Source: Tolumonas auensis DSM 9187 (GTDB lineage: Bacteria > Pseudomonadota > Gammaproteobacteria > Enterobacterales > Aeromonadaceae). From it: DNA of 64,000 nucleotides. Positions 1-10,770 of the stretch are shown here, in pieces. The notes under the pieces are model-generated. The model searched no databases. It was given only the letters and a program-made list of their open reading frames with translations, and was not told the origin of the DNA. A program made the position numbers and the translations under genes. The stretch's first letter is position 1. Every line of letters starts with the position of its first letter. The stretch is taken from positions 2,586,501 through 2,650,500 of the forward strand of contig NC_012691.1 in the NCBI RefSeq assembly GCF_000023065.1. The letters run 5' to 3'.

Positions 1-288
1 CTTCAGTGCACTGGCTTTTAATTGCGGATCATTTTCCGCTTCAGCCCAACGCTGTAAAACAACGGAATCCGCCATCTTCCGCGCCAGAACAATTTCTTTC
101 TGAACCGGCGCGCGGATACGGGATTTATCATAGAGCGCCTGCTTTTCGGCAAAGCGATCACCCAACGCGATAATAATCGTGTCACTGACACTGCGAAATG
201 CGCCAAAAGCCAGCAGCAGCGAAATGGTAAAAACCGCAGACATCCAGAAAACAAATTTTCCGCGCAGGCTGCCCAGCAATAATGGCAT
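1..288 (-). CDS. Membrane sensor protein, N-terminal part (signalling protein, cut by window edge)
   Basis: Ninety-six codons are open to the window edge on the minus strand, beginning MPLLLGSLRGKFVFWM. The ATG at 288 is preceded by GGAG five bases upstream. A hydrophobic segment at about residues 12-31 is a membrane anchor. After it comes an amphipathic stretch (FAEKQALYDKSRI, then VQKEIVLARKMADS) like the start of periplasmic sensor domains that precede GGDEF, EAL or chemotaxis signalling modules. From memory, diguanylate cyclases of related bacteria have very similar N-termini. The output domain lies outside the window, so the class of signalling protein is inferred. The tRNA-Gly gene lies upstream, with no other gene between. 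Confidence 0.6.
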   Translation of the reverse strand, partial: MPLLLGSLRGKFVFWMSAVFTISLLLAFGAFRSVSDTIIIALGDRFAEKQALYDKSRIRAPVQKEIVLARKMADSVVLQRWAEAENDPQLKASALK

Positions 289-420
289 AACCACTCCACT
301 GATTTTTCAGAGATTAATGGATGACAAACGGATGCAAAAAGTTGCCCACAGAGAGCTGGTTGAGAACTATAAACAAAATGGATAGATGAAGGAATAGAAT
401 AAATGAGATTCGTATGAATT

Positions 421-494
421 TGGAGCGGGCGATGGGAATCGAACCCACGCTATCTGCTTGGGAAGCAGAAGTTCTGCCATTGAACTACGCCCGC
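421..494 (-). tRNA. tRNA-Gly (anticodon CCC)
   Basis: The minus strand reads as a complete 74-nt tRNA. The acceptor stem GCGGGCG pairs with CGCCCGC, the discriminator is T and CCA is encoded. The anticodon stem TCTGC/GCAGA encloses the loop TTCCCAA, giving anticodon CCC. The T loop is TTCGATT. It stands alone between a sensor gene and rapA. Confidence 0.95.
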
Positions 495-772
495 TCTGAG
501 GTGCGTTGAGCAGATTACCCAAACCAGCCCGGTCTGGCAACAGCTGTAGTCGAATTCTGGCAATATGATCAAGCAGTTGAGCGTTTTTTCAACTATTCTT
601 ACTTTGACGTCTCATCTGCACCCCATCGAAAACTTTCCCTGATTACGGATGACCCTAGGATAAGCTTCGGGTAATATAGCGCCCCTTTTCGGGTCAATAC
701 ACATGACCCTCGCTTAAACTGCCCTGCAGTTGCTTTCGAACTTTTTATTTATTGATACATGTGGAGTTGTAG

Positions 773-3652
773 ATGTCCTTTGCACTAGGCCAACGCTGGA
801 TCAGTGACACTGAAACTGATCTTGGATTAGGTACCGTGGTAGCAATAGAGGGTCGGATGATCACTTTATTGTTTCCGGCTAATGGCGAACAGCGTTTGTA
901 TGCCCGCGACAGTGCTCCCATTACACGCGTCCGTTTTAATGAAGGCGACAAGATAACCAGCCACGAAGAGTGGCAGATGGATATTCGTGCAGTAGAGGAA
1001 ACCGAGGAAGGTCTGCTGACCTATCACGGCACCCGCGTGGATACCGGAGCAGAAGTATCACTGCGTGAAGTGATGCTGAACAACTTCATCAAATTTAATA
1101 AACCGCAGGATCGCCTGTTTGCCGGTCAGATTGATCGCCATTCCCGTTTTGCGCTGCGTTATGAAGCCCTGATCCACCAGCATGCCCGCCGCCGCAGCCC
1201 GACCCGCGGACTGGCCAGTGGCCGGGTCAGCCTGATCCCGCATCAGCTGCATATCGCCCGTGAAGTCGGTCATCGTCATGCACCACGTGTATTACTGGCC
1301 GACGAAGTAGGTTTAGGTAAAACCATTGAAGCCGGGATGGTCATTCACCAGCAGTTGCTGTCAGGCCGCGCACACCGTGTTTTGATCCTGGTGCCTGACT
1401 CACTGCAATATCAGTGGCTGGTGGAAATGCTGCGCCGTTTCAACCTGATGTTCTCGTTGTTCGATGAAGAACGTTGTGTCGAATCAGAGCATGATGCGGT
1501 GAACCCGTTCGATACTGAACAGCTGGTGATCTGCAGTCTTGACTGGCTGCGTAAGAAAAAAGTCCGCTTTGAACAGGTTCAGGAATGCGAATGGGATCTG
1601 CTGGTTGTCGATGAAGCGCACCATCTGGTCTGGAGCGAAGAAGCGCCGAGCCGTGAATATCAGATCGTAGAAACACTGGCAGAACAGATCCCTGGCGTGC
1701 TGTTGCTGACTGCGACGCCGGACCAGCTGGGTCATGCCAGCCATTTTGCCCGTCTGCGTCTGCTCGATCCGGAGCGTTTTTACGACTACGACGCGTTTGT
1801 TGCTGAGGAACAGGCCTATGGTCAGGTCGCCGATGCAACACAGCCACTGCTGAGCGGTGATGCTCTGAATGCAGAACAGATCGACATACTGAAAAATCTG
1901 CTGCCGGAACTGGATGCCTCACAGCTGCAGAATGAAGAATATCGCGAAGAAGTCCTGAAGGATCTGCTGGATCGTCACGGTACCGGTCGTATCATGTTCC
2001 GTAACACCCGCGCTGCCAGCGCCGGCTTCCCGGTGCGTGAACTCCACGCTTATCCGATGCCATTGCCGGAACAATATAAAACGGCCATCCGCGTTATGGG
2101 CATGATGGGCGGCAATACCGGCGATGCGCTGGCGAAAGCCAAACGCTACCTCTACCCGGAAAAAATCTTCGGCCAGTTTGAAGGTGACAACGCCTCCTGG
2201 ACACAGTTTGATCCGCGGGTTGACTGGTTATTGAACCTGATCAAAACCGAACGCCATGAAAAGATTCTGGTGATCTGCTCTGAAGCCGCATCAGCGCTGA
2301 CAATGGAAAACACACTGCGCACCCGTGAAGGCGTACGCTGCACCGTGTTCCATGAAGGGATGAGCCTGCTGGAACGTGATAAATCCGCGGCCTATTTTGC
2401 GGATCCGGATGGTGGCGCACAGGTCATGCTGTGTTCTGAAATCGGTTCTGAAGGCCGTAACTTCCAGTTCGCCCGCCATCTGGTACTGTTCGATCTGCCG
2501 CTGAATCCGGATCTGCTGGAACAACGTATCGGCCGTCTGGATCGTATCGGTCAGAAAAACGTGGTGCAGATCCACGTACCTTATCTGGAAGAAACACCGC
2601 AGCGCACGCTGATCCGCTGGTACCACGAAGGGCTGGATGCTTTCGAACATACCTGCCCTACCGGTCGCGTGGTGTTTGATGAGGTTCAGGAACAGCTGTT
2701 CACGCTGCTGGCGGAAAACCAGAGCAGTGATGAATCGATGTCGTCATTGCTGGAACAAACCCGCAGTATGCACAATGCCCTGAAAGCCAAACTGGAACAG
2801 GGTCGTGACCGTCTGCTGGAAATTCAGTCCAGTGGCGGAGCGCATGCCCACCAGTTGGTGGAACAACTGGCAGAAGAAGATGATGACACCAGTTTGGTCG
2901 CATTCGCGCTGCACCTGTTTGATGATATCGGTATCGCACAGGATGATCGTGGCGAACAAGCAGTGGTACTGACGCCGACCGATCATATGCTGATCTCCAG
3001 CTTCCCGGGTTTGCCGGAAGATGGCGTCACCGTGACTTTCGAGCGTGATGTTGCACTGAGCCGTGAAGATTTGAGTTTCCTGACCTGGGATCACCCGATG
3101 ATCCGGGGCGGTATCGACCTGGTTCTGGCGTCCGAAATTGGTTCCACCGCCGTCTCTTTGCTGAAAAACAGCAAGATGCCTGCCGGCACCATTTTCCTCG
3201 AACTGATCTATGTCGCAGAATCGGCCAGCCACCCGCAACTGTACCGTTTCATGCCACCAACCCCAATCCGTCTGCTGCTGGATAAAAACGGCAACAATGT
3301 CGGCGAACAGGTCGGTTTTGAACAGTTCCACCGTCAGCTGATGCCAATCAACCGTCAGCTGGCCAGCAAACTGGTAGCGGCCTCACAGGCCGTGATCCAT
3401 GAGATGATCGGTAAAGCGGAACACGCAGCGCATCCGCGCATGGTGCAGATCGTCGCGGAAGCGCGTCATACCATGCAGCATACGCTGGGTGCGGAATTAA
3501 GCCGTCTGGAACAATTGAAAGCAATCAACCCATCCGTACGTGACAGTGAACTGGAACATCTGCGTGACCTGCAGCATGAACTGAACCACTTGATGGATCA
3601 AACGCAACTTAAACTGGATGCGGTCCGTTTTGTAGTAGTCACCAACCAGTGA
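773..3652 (+). CDS. rapA: RNA polymerase-associated protein RapA (SWI2/SNF2 ATPase)
   Basis: RapA recycles RNA polymerase after termination and binds the core enzyme. The 959 residues are close to the usual ~968. The start [14 protein letters not shown], the Walker A segment ADEVGLGKT (about residue 176), the DEAH box VVDEAHHL (about 280) and motif [13 protein letters not shown] (about 585) follow the family. The long C-terminal region is also present. It is followed by a small hairpin terminator and then by rluA in the same direction, the usual rapA-rluA arrangement. Confidence 0.97.
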   Translation: MSFALGQRWISDTETDLGLGTVVAIEGRMITLLFPANGEQRLYARDSAPITRVRFNEGDKITSHEEWQMDIRAVEETEEGLLTYHGTRVDTGAEVSLREVMLNNFIKFNKPQDRLFAGQIDRHSRFALRYEALIHQHARRRSPTRGLASGRVSLIPHQLHIAREVGHRHAPRVLLADEVGLGKTIEAGMVIHQQLLSGRAHRVLILVPDSLQYQWLVEMLRRFNLMFSLFDEERCVESEHDAVNPFDTEQLVICSLDWLRKKKVRFEQVQECEWDLLVVDEAHHLVWSEEAPSREYQIVETLAEQIPGVLLLTATPDQLGHASHFARLRLLDPERFYDYDAFVAEEQAYGQVADATQPLLSGDALNAEQIDILKNLLPELDASQLQNEEYREEVLKDLLDRHGTGRIMFRNTRAASAGFPVRELHAYPMPLPEQYKTAIRVMGMMGGNTGDALAKAKRYLYPEKIFGQFEGDNASWTQFDPRVDWLLNLIKTERHEKILVICSEAASALTMENTLRTREGVRCTVFHEGMSLLERDKSAAYFADPDGGAQVMLCSEIGSEGRNFQFARHLVLFDLPLNPDLLEQRIGRLDRIGQKNVVQIHVPYLEETPQRTLIRWYHEGLDAFEHTCPTGRVVFDEVQEQLFTLLAENQSSDESMSSLLEQTRSMHNALKAKLEQGRDRLLEIQSSGGAHAHQLVEQLAEEDDDTSLVAFALHLFDDIGIAQDDRGEQAVVLTPTDHMLISSFPGLPEDGVTVTFERDVALSREDLSFLTWDHPMIRGGIDLVLASEIGSTAVSLLKNSKMPAGTIFLELIYVAESASHPQLYRFMPPTPIRLLLDKNGNNVGEQVGFEQFHRQLMPINRQLASKLVAASQAVIHEMIGKAEHAAHPRMVQIVAEARHTMQHTLGAELSRLEQLKAINPSVRDSELEHLRDLQHELNHLMDQTQLKLDAVRFVVVTNQ

Positions 3653-3675
3653 TCTGCGGCAAAATAGCCTTACTC

Positions 3676-3701
3676 AGGGTGCTGTATTCCGGCACCCTTT
3701 T
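3676..3701 (+). terminator. Rho-independent terminator after rapA
   Basis: AGGGTGC and GCACCCT form a 7-bp stem with a 9-nt loop, followed by TTTT. It lies 24 bases after the rapA stop. The stem is short, so some read-through to rluA is possible. Confidence 0.7.
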
Positions 3702-3725
3702 ACCCTCTGAATACGCGGAAACAGC

Positions 3726-4388
3726 ATGAGTACCTTTGTTTACAATCCACCAATGGAGCCTTATCTCGACATTCTGTATGAGGATGAGCACATTATCGTG
3801 ATGAATAAACCCAGTGGGTTACTCAGTGTTCCGGGAAAAGCACTTGAACACGCTGACAGCATCGCCTGGCGGGTACGTCAGCGTTGTCCGGAAGCCGGCA
3901 GTGTGCATCGTCTGGATATGAGCACCTCCGGCGTGATCCTGATGGCCAAATATTCAAAAGCCACTGGTATTCTGGGGAAACAGTTTCAGGAACGTAAAAC
4001 CGAGAAGTTTTACTACGCCTGGGTGTGGGGACAAGTAGCAGGCACGGAAGGGATGATTGATTTGCCGTTATGCGTGGACTGGGAAAACCGCCCGCTGCAG
4101 CATGTTAATTATGAACATGGCCGTCCGGCACAAACCCACTGGCAACGTGTGCGCGTGGAAGCAGATCGTACACTGATGAAACTGACCCCTTATACGGGTC
4201 GTTCACATCAGTTGCGGGTGCACATGAAAGAACTGGGGCATCCAATTCTGGGCGATCATCTGTACGCACCGAAAGAAGTACAGGATCTTGTTCCGCATTT
4301 ACAACTGCATGCGGCCATGCTCAGTTTTTATCATCCGGTCACCGGTGAGCAGATGCGTTTCGAGGCCCCTGCTCCGTTCCCGCTTTAA
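3726..4388 (+). CDS. rluA: Dual-specificity pseudouridine synthase RluA (23S rRNA U746 / tRNA U32)
   Basis: The 220-residue protein matches RluA in length. The catalytic motif HRLDMSTSG contains the conserved aspartate that attacks uridine, and it has the downstream signatures PYTGRSHQLRVH and GHPILGDHLY. It modifies U746 of 23S rRNA and U32 of several tRNAs. Its place directly downstream of rapA is as in E. coli. The first ATG at 3726 was kept; an internal Met about ten residues later (MEPYLDILYEDEH) is an alternative start. Confidence 0.95.
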   Translation: MSTFVYNPPMEPYLDILYEDEHIIVMNKPSGLLSVPGKALEHADSIAWRVRQRCPEAGSVHRLDMSTSGVILMAKYSKATGILGKQFQERKTEKFYYAWVWGQVAGTEGMIDLPLCVDWENRPLQHVNYEHGRPAQTHWQRVRVEADRTLMKLTPYTGRSHQLRVHMKELGHPILGDHLYAPKEVQDLVPHLQLHAAMLSFYHPVTGEQMRFEAPAPFPL

Positions 4389-4452
4389 GACCCGTTTTAA
4401 GAAAGTGTAATCACGATGCGCTGAATCCAGAGAGAGGCAGAAACATCCTCTG

Positions 4453-5286
4453 TCAGCGCATACCACGTGATTGCTTGATCAACTCCCACGCCTGCTGAAT
4501 TTCCTGCGCTTTCTCTTTGGCCATATTCATCATCTCCGGCGGTAATCCTTTCGCTGCCAGTTTATCCGGATGATGCTGCGACATCTGTTTACGATAAGCT
4601 CTCTTTACTTCACTGTCAGGCTGATCAGCGGAGACTCCCAGAATAGAATAGGCATCCCGCAAGCGATCACGGGATGGCGCCTGCTGCTGACCGGCACCAG
4701 AGGAATAGCCCCGTTGCTGCTGCCCCTGATGGGAGAAATTAAAGCCGGCTTCTGCCATCGCCAGTAACCGCTCCAGTTCCCAGCGGGAAAAGCCCAGTAA
4801 TTCGGCAACTTCAAGTAGCCGCTGACGGGAGGCGGGATGCAGCGAGCCATTAGCAAACGCCGCCTGCAACTGCATATCAAGAAATACCCGCAACAGATCC
4901 GGACGTCCCCGGCAGGAATGACGGAACAAGGTCAGCGCCTCTTCCAGATCGTAATCCGGCTCTTTCCCCTGTCGGAATGAATCCTGGGCTTCACGGCGCA
5001 CATCACCACTCAGCCCCATGCGATCCATAAACAGAGTCGCGATCTGAATTTGCTGTTCCGTAACGCGTCCGGCGGCTTTGGCGATATGGCTCATTACTGC
5101 AAATGTAGTATGCAGAAACAGCGCCTGCTCTTCCCGGGTCGGAGCACGCCAGCGACCGAACCCGCCACGCCGGGCCTGCAGCTTCTGATCGTAGATATGA
5201 CCGATCCACAGCCCCAGTAATGCACCGGGAAAATTGAGGATCCATAACCCGATCAGAAATCCGATAATCTTGCCTTTAACCGGCAT
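4453..5286 (-). CDS. djlA: Co-chaperone DjlA (membrane-anchored DnaJ-like protein)
   Basis: The protein has 277 residues. A hydrophobic membrane segment at residues 6-27 is followed by a TerB-like helical domain, a Gln/Gly-rich linker and a C-terminal J domain with the HPD motif (QHHPDK). DjlA stimulates DnaK and affects envelope stress signalling. It faces rluA tail to tail and lies 1 bp downstream of murU, so it may be read with murU and amgK. Confidence 0.95.
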   Translation of the reverse strand: MPVKGKIIGFLIGLWILNFPGALLGLWIGHIYDQKLQARRGGFGRWRAPTREEQALFLHTTFAVMSHIAKAAGRVTEQQIQIATLFMDRMGLSGDVRREAQDSFRQGKEPDYDLEEALTLFRHSCRGRPDLLRVFLDMQLQAAFANGSLHPASRQRLLEVAELLGFSRWELERLLAMAEAGFNFSHQGQQQRGYSSGAGQQQAPSRDRLRDAYSILGVSADQPDSEVKRAYRKQMSQHHPDKLAAKGLPPEMMNMAKEKAQEIQQAWELIKQSRGMR

Positions 5287-5287
5287 A

Positions 5288-5956
5288 CTAACCTCGCTGT
5301 AATTCCTGATCTAACTCGTGTAGCCGCTGCGGCGTACCAATATCCCGCCAGTCAGCTTTAAGATGTGAACCGGCAACCCGTTGCTCTGTCATCCATTGCC
5401 GTAGCAACGGCGCTAATTTATGCACACCGGGTTGCAGCGATAAAAAACTTTGCGGACGATAGATACCAACACCACTGAAAGTCAGTCCGGGACGATCTTC
5501 AACCCGATCACCGGACAAACTGAAATCACCATGCGGGTGTTGCGGCGGATTATCCACCAGCCAGACATGTGCATGATCCGGCGCTGACAGCCGGAATGAA
5601 CTGAACTGACGGTAATCCGTATCGAGCCAGATATCACCATTCACGACCAGAAAGGGTTCATCGCCGAGCAGCGACAACGCCTGACGAATACCACCGGCCG
5701 TCTCCAGTCCGGAATCCCCTTCTGCTGACCAGCTGATGGTTACCCCAAATTCAGCACCACTTCCCAGATAATCCACCAGCTTATGCCCAAGCCAGGCATG
5801 GTTGATGACCAGCTCGGTGATCCCCACAGCGCAGAGCTTTTCGATATGGTGCTGGATCAGCGGCTTACCACCAACAGGCAGCAACGGCTTGGGTAAATGG
5901 TCGGTTAATGGCCGCATCCGCTCGCCACGACCCGCAGCAAGAATCATCGCTTTCAT
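5288..5956 (-). CDS. murU: N-acetylmuramate alpha-1-phosphate uridylyltransferase MurU
   Basis: This is a 222-residue sugar nucleotidyltransferase. The N-terminal pyrophosphorylase signature AAGRGERMRPLTDHLPKPL and the NGDIWLDTD metal-binding segment are present. MurU makes UDP-MurNAc from MurNAc-1-phosphate in the recycling route that bypasses de novo synthesis, first described in Pseudomonas putida. The start codon overlaps the amgK stop (ATGA). A glucose-1-phosphate nucleotidyltransferase is the alternative, but the partner kinase supports MurU. Confidence 0.9.
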   Translation of the reverse strand: MKAMILAAGRGERMRPLTDHLPKPLLPVGGKPLIQHHIEKLCAVGITELVINHAWLGHKLVDYLGSGAEFGVTISWSAEGDSGLETAGGIRQALSLLGDEPFLVVNGDIWLDTDYRQFSSFRLSAPDHAHVWLVDNPPQHPHGDFSLSGDRVEDRPGLTFSGVGIYRPQSFLSLQPGVHKLAPLLRQWMTEQRVAGSHLKADWRDIGTPQRLHELDQELQRG

Positions 5957-6939
5957 GCCAGTGCATCCATCGTAAATGCAGGCAAGACCCGCTGCTGTAA
6001 CCAGCCGGAAAATGCCGCCAGTTGCGGATATTGCGCCGCCACATCGCTGACATAGCTCAGCGTACGGGGGATATCCTTCAAATAGCCCGATTTACCATCC
6101 CGATGATGTAACCGGGCAAAAATACCCGCTGCTTTCAGATGACGCTGCATACCAGTCAGATCCAGCCATTGCATAAATTGCGGTAATGACGTCCCGGCAC
6201 TTAACACACCAGTATCAACATACAGCTGCCAGGCATATTCCGCCCCTTGTGCGATCACCGGATCAGGCCAGCGACAGTAGCAATCTTTCAGCAGTGATAC
6301 TGCATCATAGGTCAGCGGCCCCAGCACCATATCCTGAAAATCGATCACCGCCAGCGAGTCATCTTCCGACACCATCAGATTCCGGCTGTGAAAATCGCGA
6401 TGCATCACCACCTGAGGCTGTTGCAGATTATTTTCGGTCAGCAGGGCAAAAGTCTCAGCCAGTAACGTTTTTTCTTCTGCCGACAATTCCAGTTGCAAAT
6501 GTTTTTCCAGCAACCACTCAGGAAAAATGGCGTTTTCCCGCTCCATAAATTCAGCATCAAATACCGGCAAATCAAGCTGAACTTGTGTAAGTTGTGGCAA
6601 TAACTGTAATGCCTTGGTATACCATGCTGTTACTGAACTATCAGACAGACAGGATAACAATGATCGGTCACCTAAATCGGAAACACAGAGAAATCCGTTT
6701 TCCATATCATACTGCAGCACCAGTGGCGCAGTGATACCGGCATTAAGTAATGCAGCTGAATTAGCAATGAACTCGCGGTTTTTTTCAGTTGCAGGTGGCG
6801 CATCAACCCAGATGCGGTTGGCTGCGCGATAATACTTGCGAAAACTGGCATCACCGGAAATCAGTTCTAAAGTTAAGTCAGAATTTTGTTCGGTTTGTTG
6901 TGCCCATTGCTGTAATTGGGCATGGCGTTGACTCATCAT
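5953..6939 (-). CDS. amgK: N-acetylmuramate/N-acetylglucosamine kinase AmgK
   Basis: The protein is a 328-residue aminoglycoside-phosphotransferase-fold kinase. The catalytic loop HRDFHSRNLMV and the metal-binding VIDFQDMVLGP segment are clear. AmgK phosphorylates the anomeric position of MurNAc and GlcNAc, giving the substrate for MurU. It is translationally coupled to murU by a 4-nt overlap and is divergent from lptD across 135 bp. E. coli lacks this pair, which helps exclude the Enterobacterales as host. Confidence 0.9.
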   Translation of the reverse strand: MMSQRHAQLQQWAQQTEQNSDLTLELISGDASFRKYYRAANRIWVDAPPATEKNREFIANSAALLNAGITAPLVLQYDMENGFLCVSDLGDRSLLSCLSDSSVTAWYTKALQLLPQLTQVQLDLPVFDAEFMERENAIFPEWLLEKHLQLELSAEEKTLLAETFALLTENNLQQPQVVMHRDFHSRNLMVSEDDSLAVIDFQDMVLGPLTYDAVSLLKDCYCRWPDPVIAQGAEYAWQLYVDTGVLSAGTSLPQFMQWLDLTGMQRHLKAAGIFARLHHRDGKSGYLKDIPRTLSYVSDVAAQYPQLAAFSGWLQQRVLPAFTMDALA

Positions 6940-7074
6940 GCAGGCAGGCTCTTACTCGGTGTTAGCCGTTATCGGAATAATGCTTTATCATAGCCTGCTA
7001 CCATAAAAGAATGACCGTGAAAGCACAACCGTAGAAAGGTTATGTGCTTCAGTTGCCAGGGGATCTGATAACCA

Positions 7075-9444
7075 ATGGTGTTTCGTATCAACGCTATTAC
7101 TGCGGCGATTTTTTCTGTTTCTGCCGGACTCGTATTCACATCGCATCCAGCTCAGGCGGCAGATAACAGTATAAAAGTACCGTCCAATCTCCGTGCGGGT
7201 GCGTTCGATGAACGTTGCTACAGTGATGTTCCGCCGGCCACCGCAACCGAATATAGCCGGACAACACCGGTTGAAGTCTCCGCCGATCAGCTGAATGCAG
7301 TCCGTGACGGCAAAGCTGTTTATGAGGGTGGTGTTGAAGTCAGTCAGGGCAATAAATATTTCAGTTCCGACTATACCGAGCTCGATCAGGTCAGCCGGAA
7401 TGTACTGGCACACGGCAATATATTCTACCGTGACGGTCAGGTGACCCTGAAAAGTAATGATCAGCTGACTACTAATCTGGATTCTAAAGAATCTCAGATT
7501 GATAATGCTACCTATCAGTTACATGGCTCCCCCGCCCGTGGCGAGGCAGAAAAAATCCATCTCGATAACGAGAAAAAAGAGCTGACCCTGAGCAAAGCCC
7601 GGTTCACAACTTGTCCGGTCGGGCAGGAAAGCTGGTGGCTGAGTGCCAGTGAAGTCAACGTGGATCAGAAAGAAGTGTTTGGCGAAGCCTGGAACGCGAC
7701 GCTGTGGCTGAAAAACGTTCCCGTTTTTTATACCCCCTACATCACCTTCCCGGTCAAAGATGAACGTAAATCAGGGCTGCTCTACCCGAACTTCACCTAT
7801 AGCAGCACCAATGGTTTCGACATCAGCACGCCGTATTACTGGAACATTGCACCGAACTACGATATGACCCTGACCCCCCGGGTGATGTCAAACCGCGGCA
7901 CAATGGAGCAAATTGAATACCGTTATCTGCCGGCAGCCGGACACAGCGGGACAATTTATGCCGAATATATGGCCAATGACCGGAAAGTCAGTGATGAAGA
8001 GCTAAATCCCCGCTGGTTAGCCAGTATCCGTCATAATTCCGGTTTTCAAAACGGTGATCTGCGCTGGAATCTGGATTACACCCGCGTTGGCGAAAATGAT
8101 TACAACTACTTTAATGACCTGCATCCGCCGGTTGGGCAGATTGTCGATAACCAGTTGCTGCAATCCACCACTGCCGGTTATTACCAGAGAGACTGGAACC
8201 TGAGCACAGAAGTACGTGATTATCAGATCCTGTTGCCGAATACACCGGCACCGCATCAATTGCTGCCACAGGTAATCTATAACCAGTATCACACCGCCGA
8301 TAAATACAGTTTCAGCTTTAATTCCGAAGTATCAAACTTCGGAAATACTTCTGAAACCTATAAAGCGTATACCGGTCAGCGCCTGCACGCAGAACCGGCC
8401 ATCTCTGTGCCGATTTTGCAGGCTCCGGGATACTCGCTGGAAGCGGAAGGCAAACTGATGTCCACGTATTATCAGCAGGATATTCCTGATGATATGTCGT
8501 CCTATTACAGTAGTTATCTGGGAATGGACAGTCTCGATTCCAACGTTAGCCGTGTTCTGCCGGAAGCGCGTGTTCATGGCAGCATGAGCTTTGATCGTCA
8601 GACTTCGTTCAATGATCAGGCCTTTACCCAGACACTGGAACCTGAAGTTCAGTATCTTTACATCCCTTACAAAAATCAGAACAACATCGGGCTGTATGAC
8701 ACCACCAATCTGCAGTCAGATTATTACAATCTGTTCAGTGACCGCCGCTTTGCCGGGCTGGATCGGATCAGTGATGCGAACCGGGTCAGTTACGGTGTGA
8801 CGACTCGTCTGTTTGACAGTGAGAACACAGAACGGATGCGCTTTACCGTAGGTCAGGCCTATGACCTGGTTGCACCGCAGGTTACGCTGTTACCGAATGA
8901 TGAGAAACAAACCAACTCACGTTCATTGTTATCGCTGCGGGCAGATACCCATCCAACCGATGACTGGTACACCCATACCGGTATTGAATACAACACCCAG
9001 AGCAAAGATGTCTCTTCCGGTAATGCTGCCGCCGAATATCAGCAGCAGAAATATACGACTCAGTTAAACTACCGCTTCGTCAGCAAGGAAAACTTTGTGG
9101 TAGACACGAATGATGATCGGGAAGACATCAGTCAGGCCGGCGCAGTATTGCGATTACCAATCAGTCGCGACTGGCAATTGATCGGCGCGCACTACCGGGA
9201 TACGCAAACAGGTCAGAGTATTGATAACCTGGTAGGGCTCCGTTATGACTCATGCTGCTGGGCGGTGAATTTTACCTTTGAACGCAATAATGCACCGGAT
9301 AACACCACATTAACCGCCGAACCGGAAACTTCCTACGGTTTACAATTTGAATTCAAGGGCCTGGGCAGTGTCGGTAACGGACCGAAGTACAACTTGAATA
9401 CCCGGTTATTACCTTATTCCCGACCATTTAACCTTAACGACTAA
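7075..9444 (+). CDS. lptD: LPS-assembly protein LptD
   Basis: LptD is the outer-membrane beta-barrel that inserts lipopolysaccharide with LptE. The 789 residues begin with a signal peptide ending near AQA (residue 29). Next come the OstA-type periplasmic domain (VEVSADQLNAVRDGKAVYEGGVEVSQG) and the barrel. Two N-terminal cysteines (about 48 and 180) and an adjacent Cys-Cys near residue 723 (DSCCWAV) correspond to the family's rearranging disulfides. It heads the string surA-pdxA-rsmA-apaG-apaH. Confidence 0.97.
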   Translation: MVFRINAITAAIFSVSAGLVFTSHPAQAADNSIKVPSNLRAGAFDERCYSDVPPATATEYSRTTPVEVSADQLNAVRDGKAVYEGGVEVSQGNKYFSSDYTELDQVSRNVLAHGNIFYRDGQVTLKSNDQLTTNLDSKESQIDNATYQLHGSPARGEAEKIHLDNEKKELTLSKARFTTCPVGQESWWLSASEVNVDQKEVFGEAWNATLWLKNVPVFYTPYITFPVKDERKSGLLYPNFTYSSTNGFDISTPYYWNIAPNYDMTLTPRVMSNRGTMEQIEYRYLPAAGHSGTIYAEYMANDRKVSDEELNPRWLASIRHNSGFQNGDLRWNLDYTRVGENDYNYFNDLHPPVGQIVDNQLLQSTTAGYYQRDWNLSTEVRDYQILLPNTPAPHQLLPQVIYNQYHTADKYSFSFNSEVSNFGNTSETYKAYTGQRLHAEPAISVPILQAPGYSLEAEGKLMSTYYQQDIPDDMSSYYSSYLGMDSLDSNVSRVLPEARVHGSMSFDRQTSFNDQAFTQTLEPEVQYLYIPYKNQNNIGLYDTTNLQSDYYNLFSDRRFAGLDRISDANRVSYGVTTRLFDSENTERMRFTVGQAYDLVAPQVTLLPNDEKQTNSRSLLSLRADTHPTDDWYTHTGIEYNTQSKDVSSGNAAAEYQQQKYTTQLNYRFVSKENFVVDTNDDREDISQAGAVLRLPISRDWQLIGAHYRDTQTGQSIDNLVGLRYDSCCWAVNFTFERNNAPDNTTLTAEPETSYGLQFEFKGLGSVGNGPKYNLNTRLLPYSRPFNLND

Positions 9445-9456
9445 GTAAGGTATTTT

Positions 9457-10770
9457 TTGATGCAGTTAAAACACTTTTCACCGAAATGGTTACTGGCTGG
9501 CGTCCTGTTCGCTCTGCCGTTATGCACACAGGCTGCTCAGCAATCACTGGATAATGTCATTGCCATCGTTAACAAAGATGTCGTAGTGCAAAGTGAATTA
9601 GATCGTCTGATGCATAAAGTACAAGCTGATGCGGCTGAACAACGTCAGACTCTGCCGCCCTATCATCAGCTGCATAAACAAATACTGGATCGTCTCATTG
9701 AAGACAGTCTGATTCTGCAACTGGCTGAGCGACAAGGTTTACGGATCGGTGATAGCCAGTTAGATCAGGCACTGGCATCCATTGCTGCGGAAAAAAGGCT
9801 GAGTGTCGCGGATATGCAGGCCAAAGCAGAACGTGAAGGTTTAACACCGGCTGAGTTCCGCGAGACTGTGCGTAAAGAGATGATGATTTCGGAAATGCGC
9901 CGCAATCAGCTACGTCAGCGGATCAATATTACTGATCAGGAAGTGAAGCAGTTAGCCAAACAGATCAGCGAACAGGGGAATAAAGGTCAGCGCTTCCATA
10001 TTGAGCATATTCTGCTTAGCCTGTCATCGGATGCGGATCGCGGCGAACAACAACGAGTTGCAGAAAAAGCCCGGCAACTGCTGCAGCAATTGAAAAAAGG
10101 CGCTGACTTCCATCAGATGGCGGTAGCAGAAAGTGCGGATAGCAAAGCACTGGATGGTGGTGACTGGGGTTGGATGACGATTGAAGAAATGCCGTCGCTT
10201 ATGGCCGAAGCCATCAGCGGTGCACATAAAGACCAGTTTATCGGACCGCTACGCTCCGGTGCCGGTCTGCATATCATCCATGTAAAAGATATGCAGGGGC
10301 AACAGGCTATTGAAATGCAGGAAGTGAACGCACGCCATATCCTGCTGAAAACATCAGTTATTCTCAGTGATGAAAAAGCAGAACAGATGCTGAAAGGATA
10401 CCTGCGTGATATCCAGTCAGGTAAAGCCTCTTTTGCCAAACTGGCAGAGAAATACTCTGATGACACCGGTTCAGCGTTGAAAGGGGGTGAACTCGGCTGG
10501 GCGAATCCGGAGATGTATGTACCGGAATTCCGCGATATGACGAAAAACCTGCCGATTGGTCAGCTCAGTCAGCCATTTAAGACCGTGCATGGCTGGCATA
10601 TTGTTCAGGTAGAAGGACGCCGTAATCTGGCAAACACCCCGGAAGCACTGGAAAACCGCGCCTATCAGTTAATTTACAATCGCCGTTTTGCCGAAGAAGC
10701 ACAGACCTGGATTGACGAACTGCGTGATGAAGCCTTTATCAAATTCGTGGACGGGAGTGGCCAGGAATGA
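9457..10770 (+). CDS. surA: Periplasmic chaperone/peptidyl-prolyl isomerase SurA
   Basis: SurA escorts outer-membrane proteins across the periplasm. The 437 residues show a signal peptide (cleavage near TQAAQQ), the N-terminal chaperone domain ([19 protein letters not shown]) and two parvulin domains (around [10 protein letters not shown] and NARHILLKT). A C-terminal helix completes it. It starts 12 bp after lptD and overlaps pdxA by 4 nt. Confidence 0.97.
   Translation: MMQLKHFSPKWLLAGVLFALPLCTQAAQQSLDNVIAIVNKDVVVQSELDRLMHKVQADAAEQRQTLPPYHQLHKQILDRLIEDSLILQLAERQGLRIGDSQLDQALASIAAEKRLSVADMQAKAEREGLTPAEFRETVRKEMMISEMRRNQLRQRINITDQEVKQLAKQISEQGNKGQRFHIEHILLSLSSDADRGEQQRVAEKARQLLQQLKKGADFHQMAVAESADSKALDGGDWGWMTIEEMPSLMAEAISGAHKDQFIGPLRSGAGLHIIHVKDMQGQQAIEMQEVNARHILLKTSVILSDEKAEQMLKGYLRDIQSGKASFAKLAEKYSDDTGSALKGGELGWANPEMYVPEFRDMTKNLPIGQLSQPFKTVHGWHIVQVEGRRNLANTPEALENRAYQLIYNRRFAEEAQTWIDELRDEAFIKFVDGSGQE

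Noticed and set aside
18-299. 93-codon minus-strand frame (MEWLCHYCW...)
   Set aside because: It is rich in Cys, Trp and Arg and shadows another minus-strand frame (start at 288) that encodes a convincing membrane anchor and sensor sequence running off the window.
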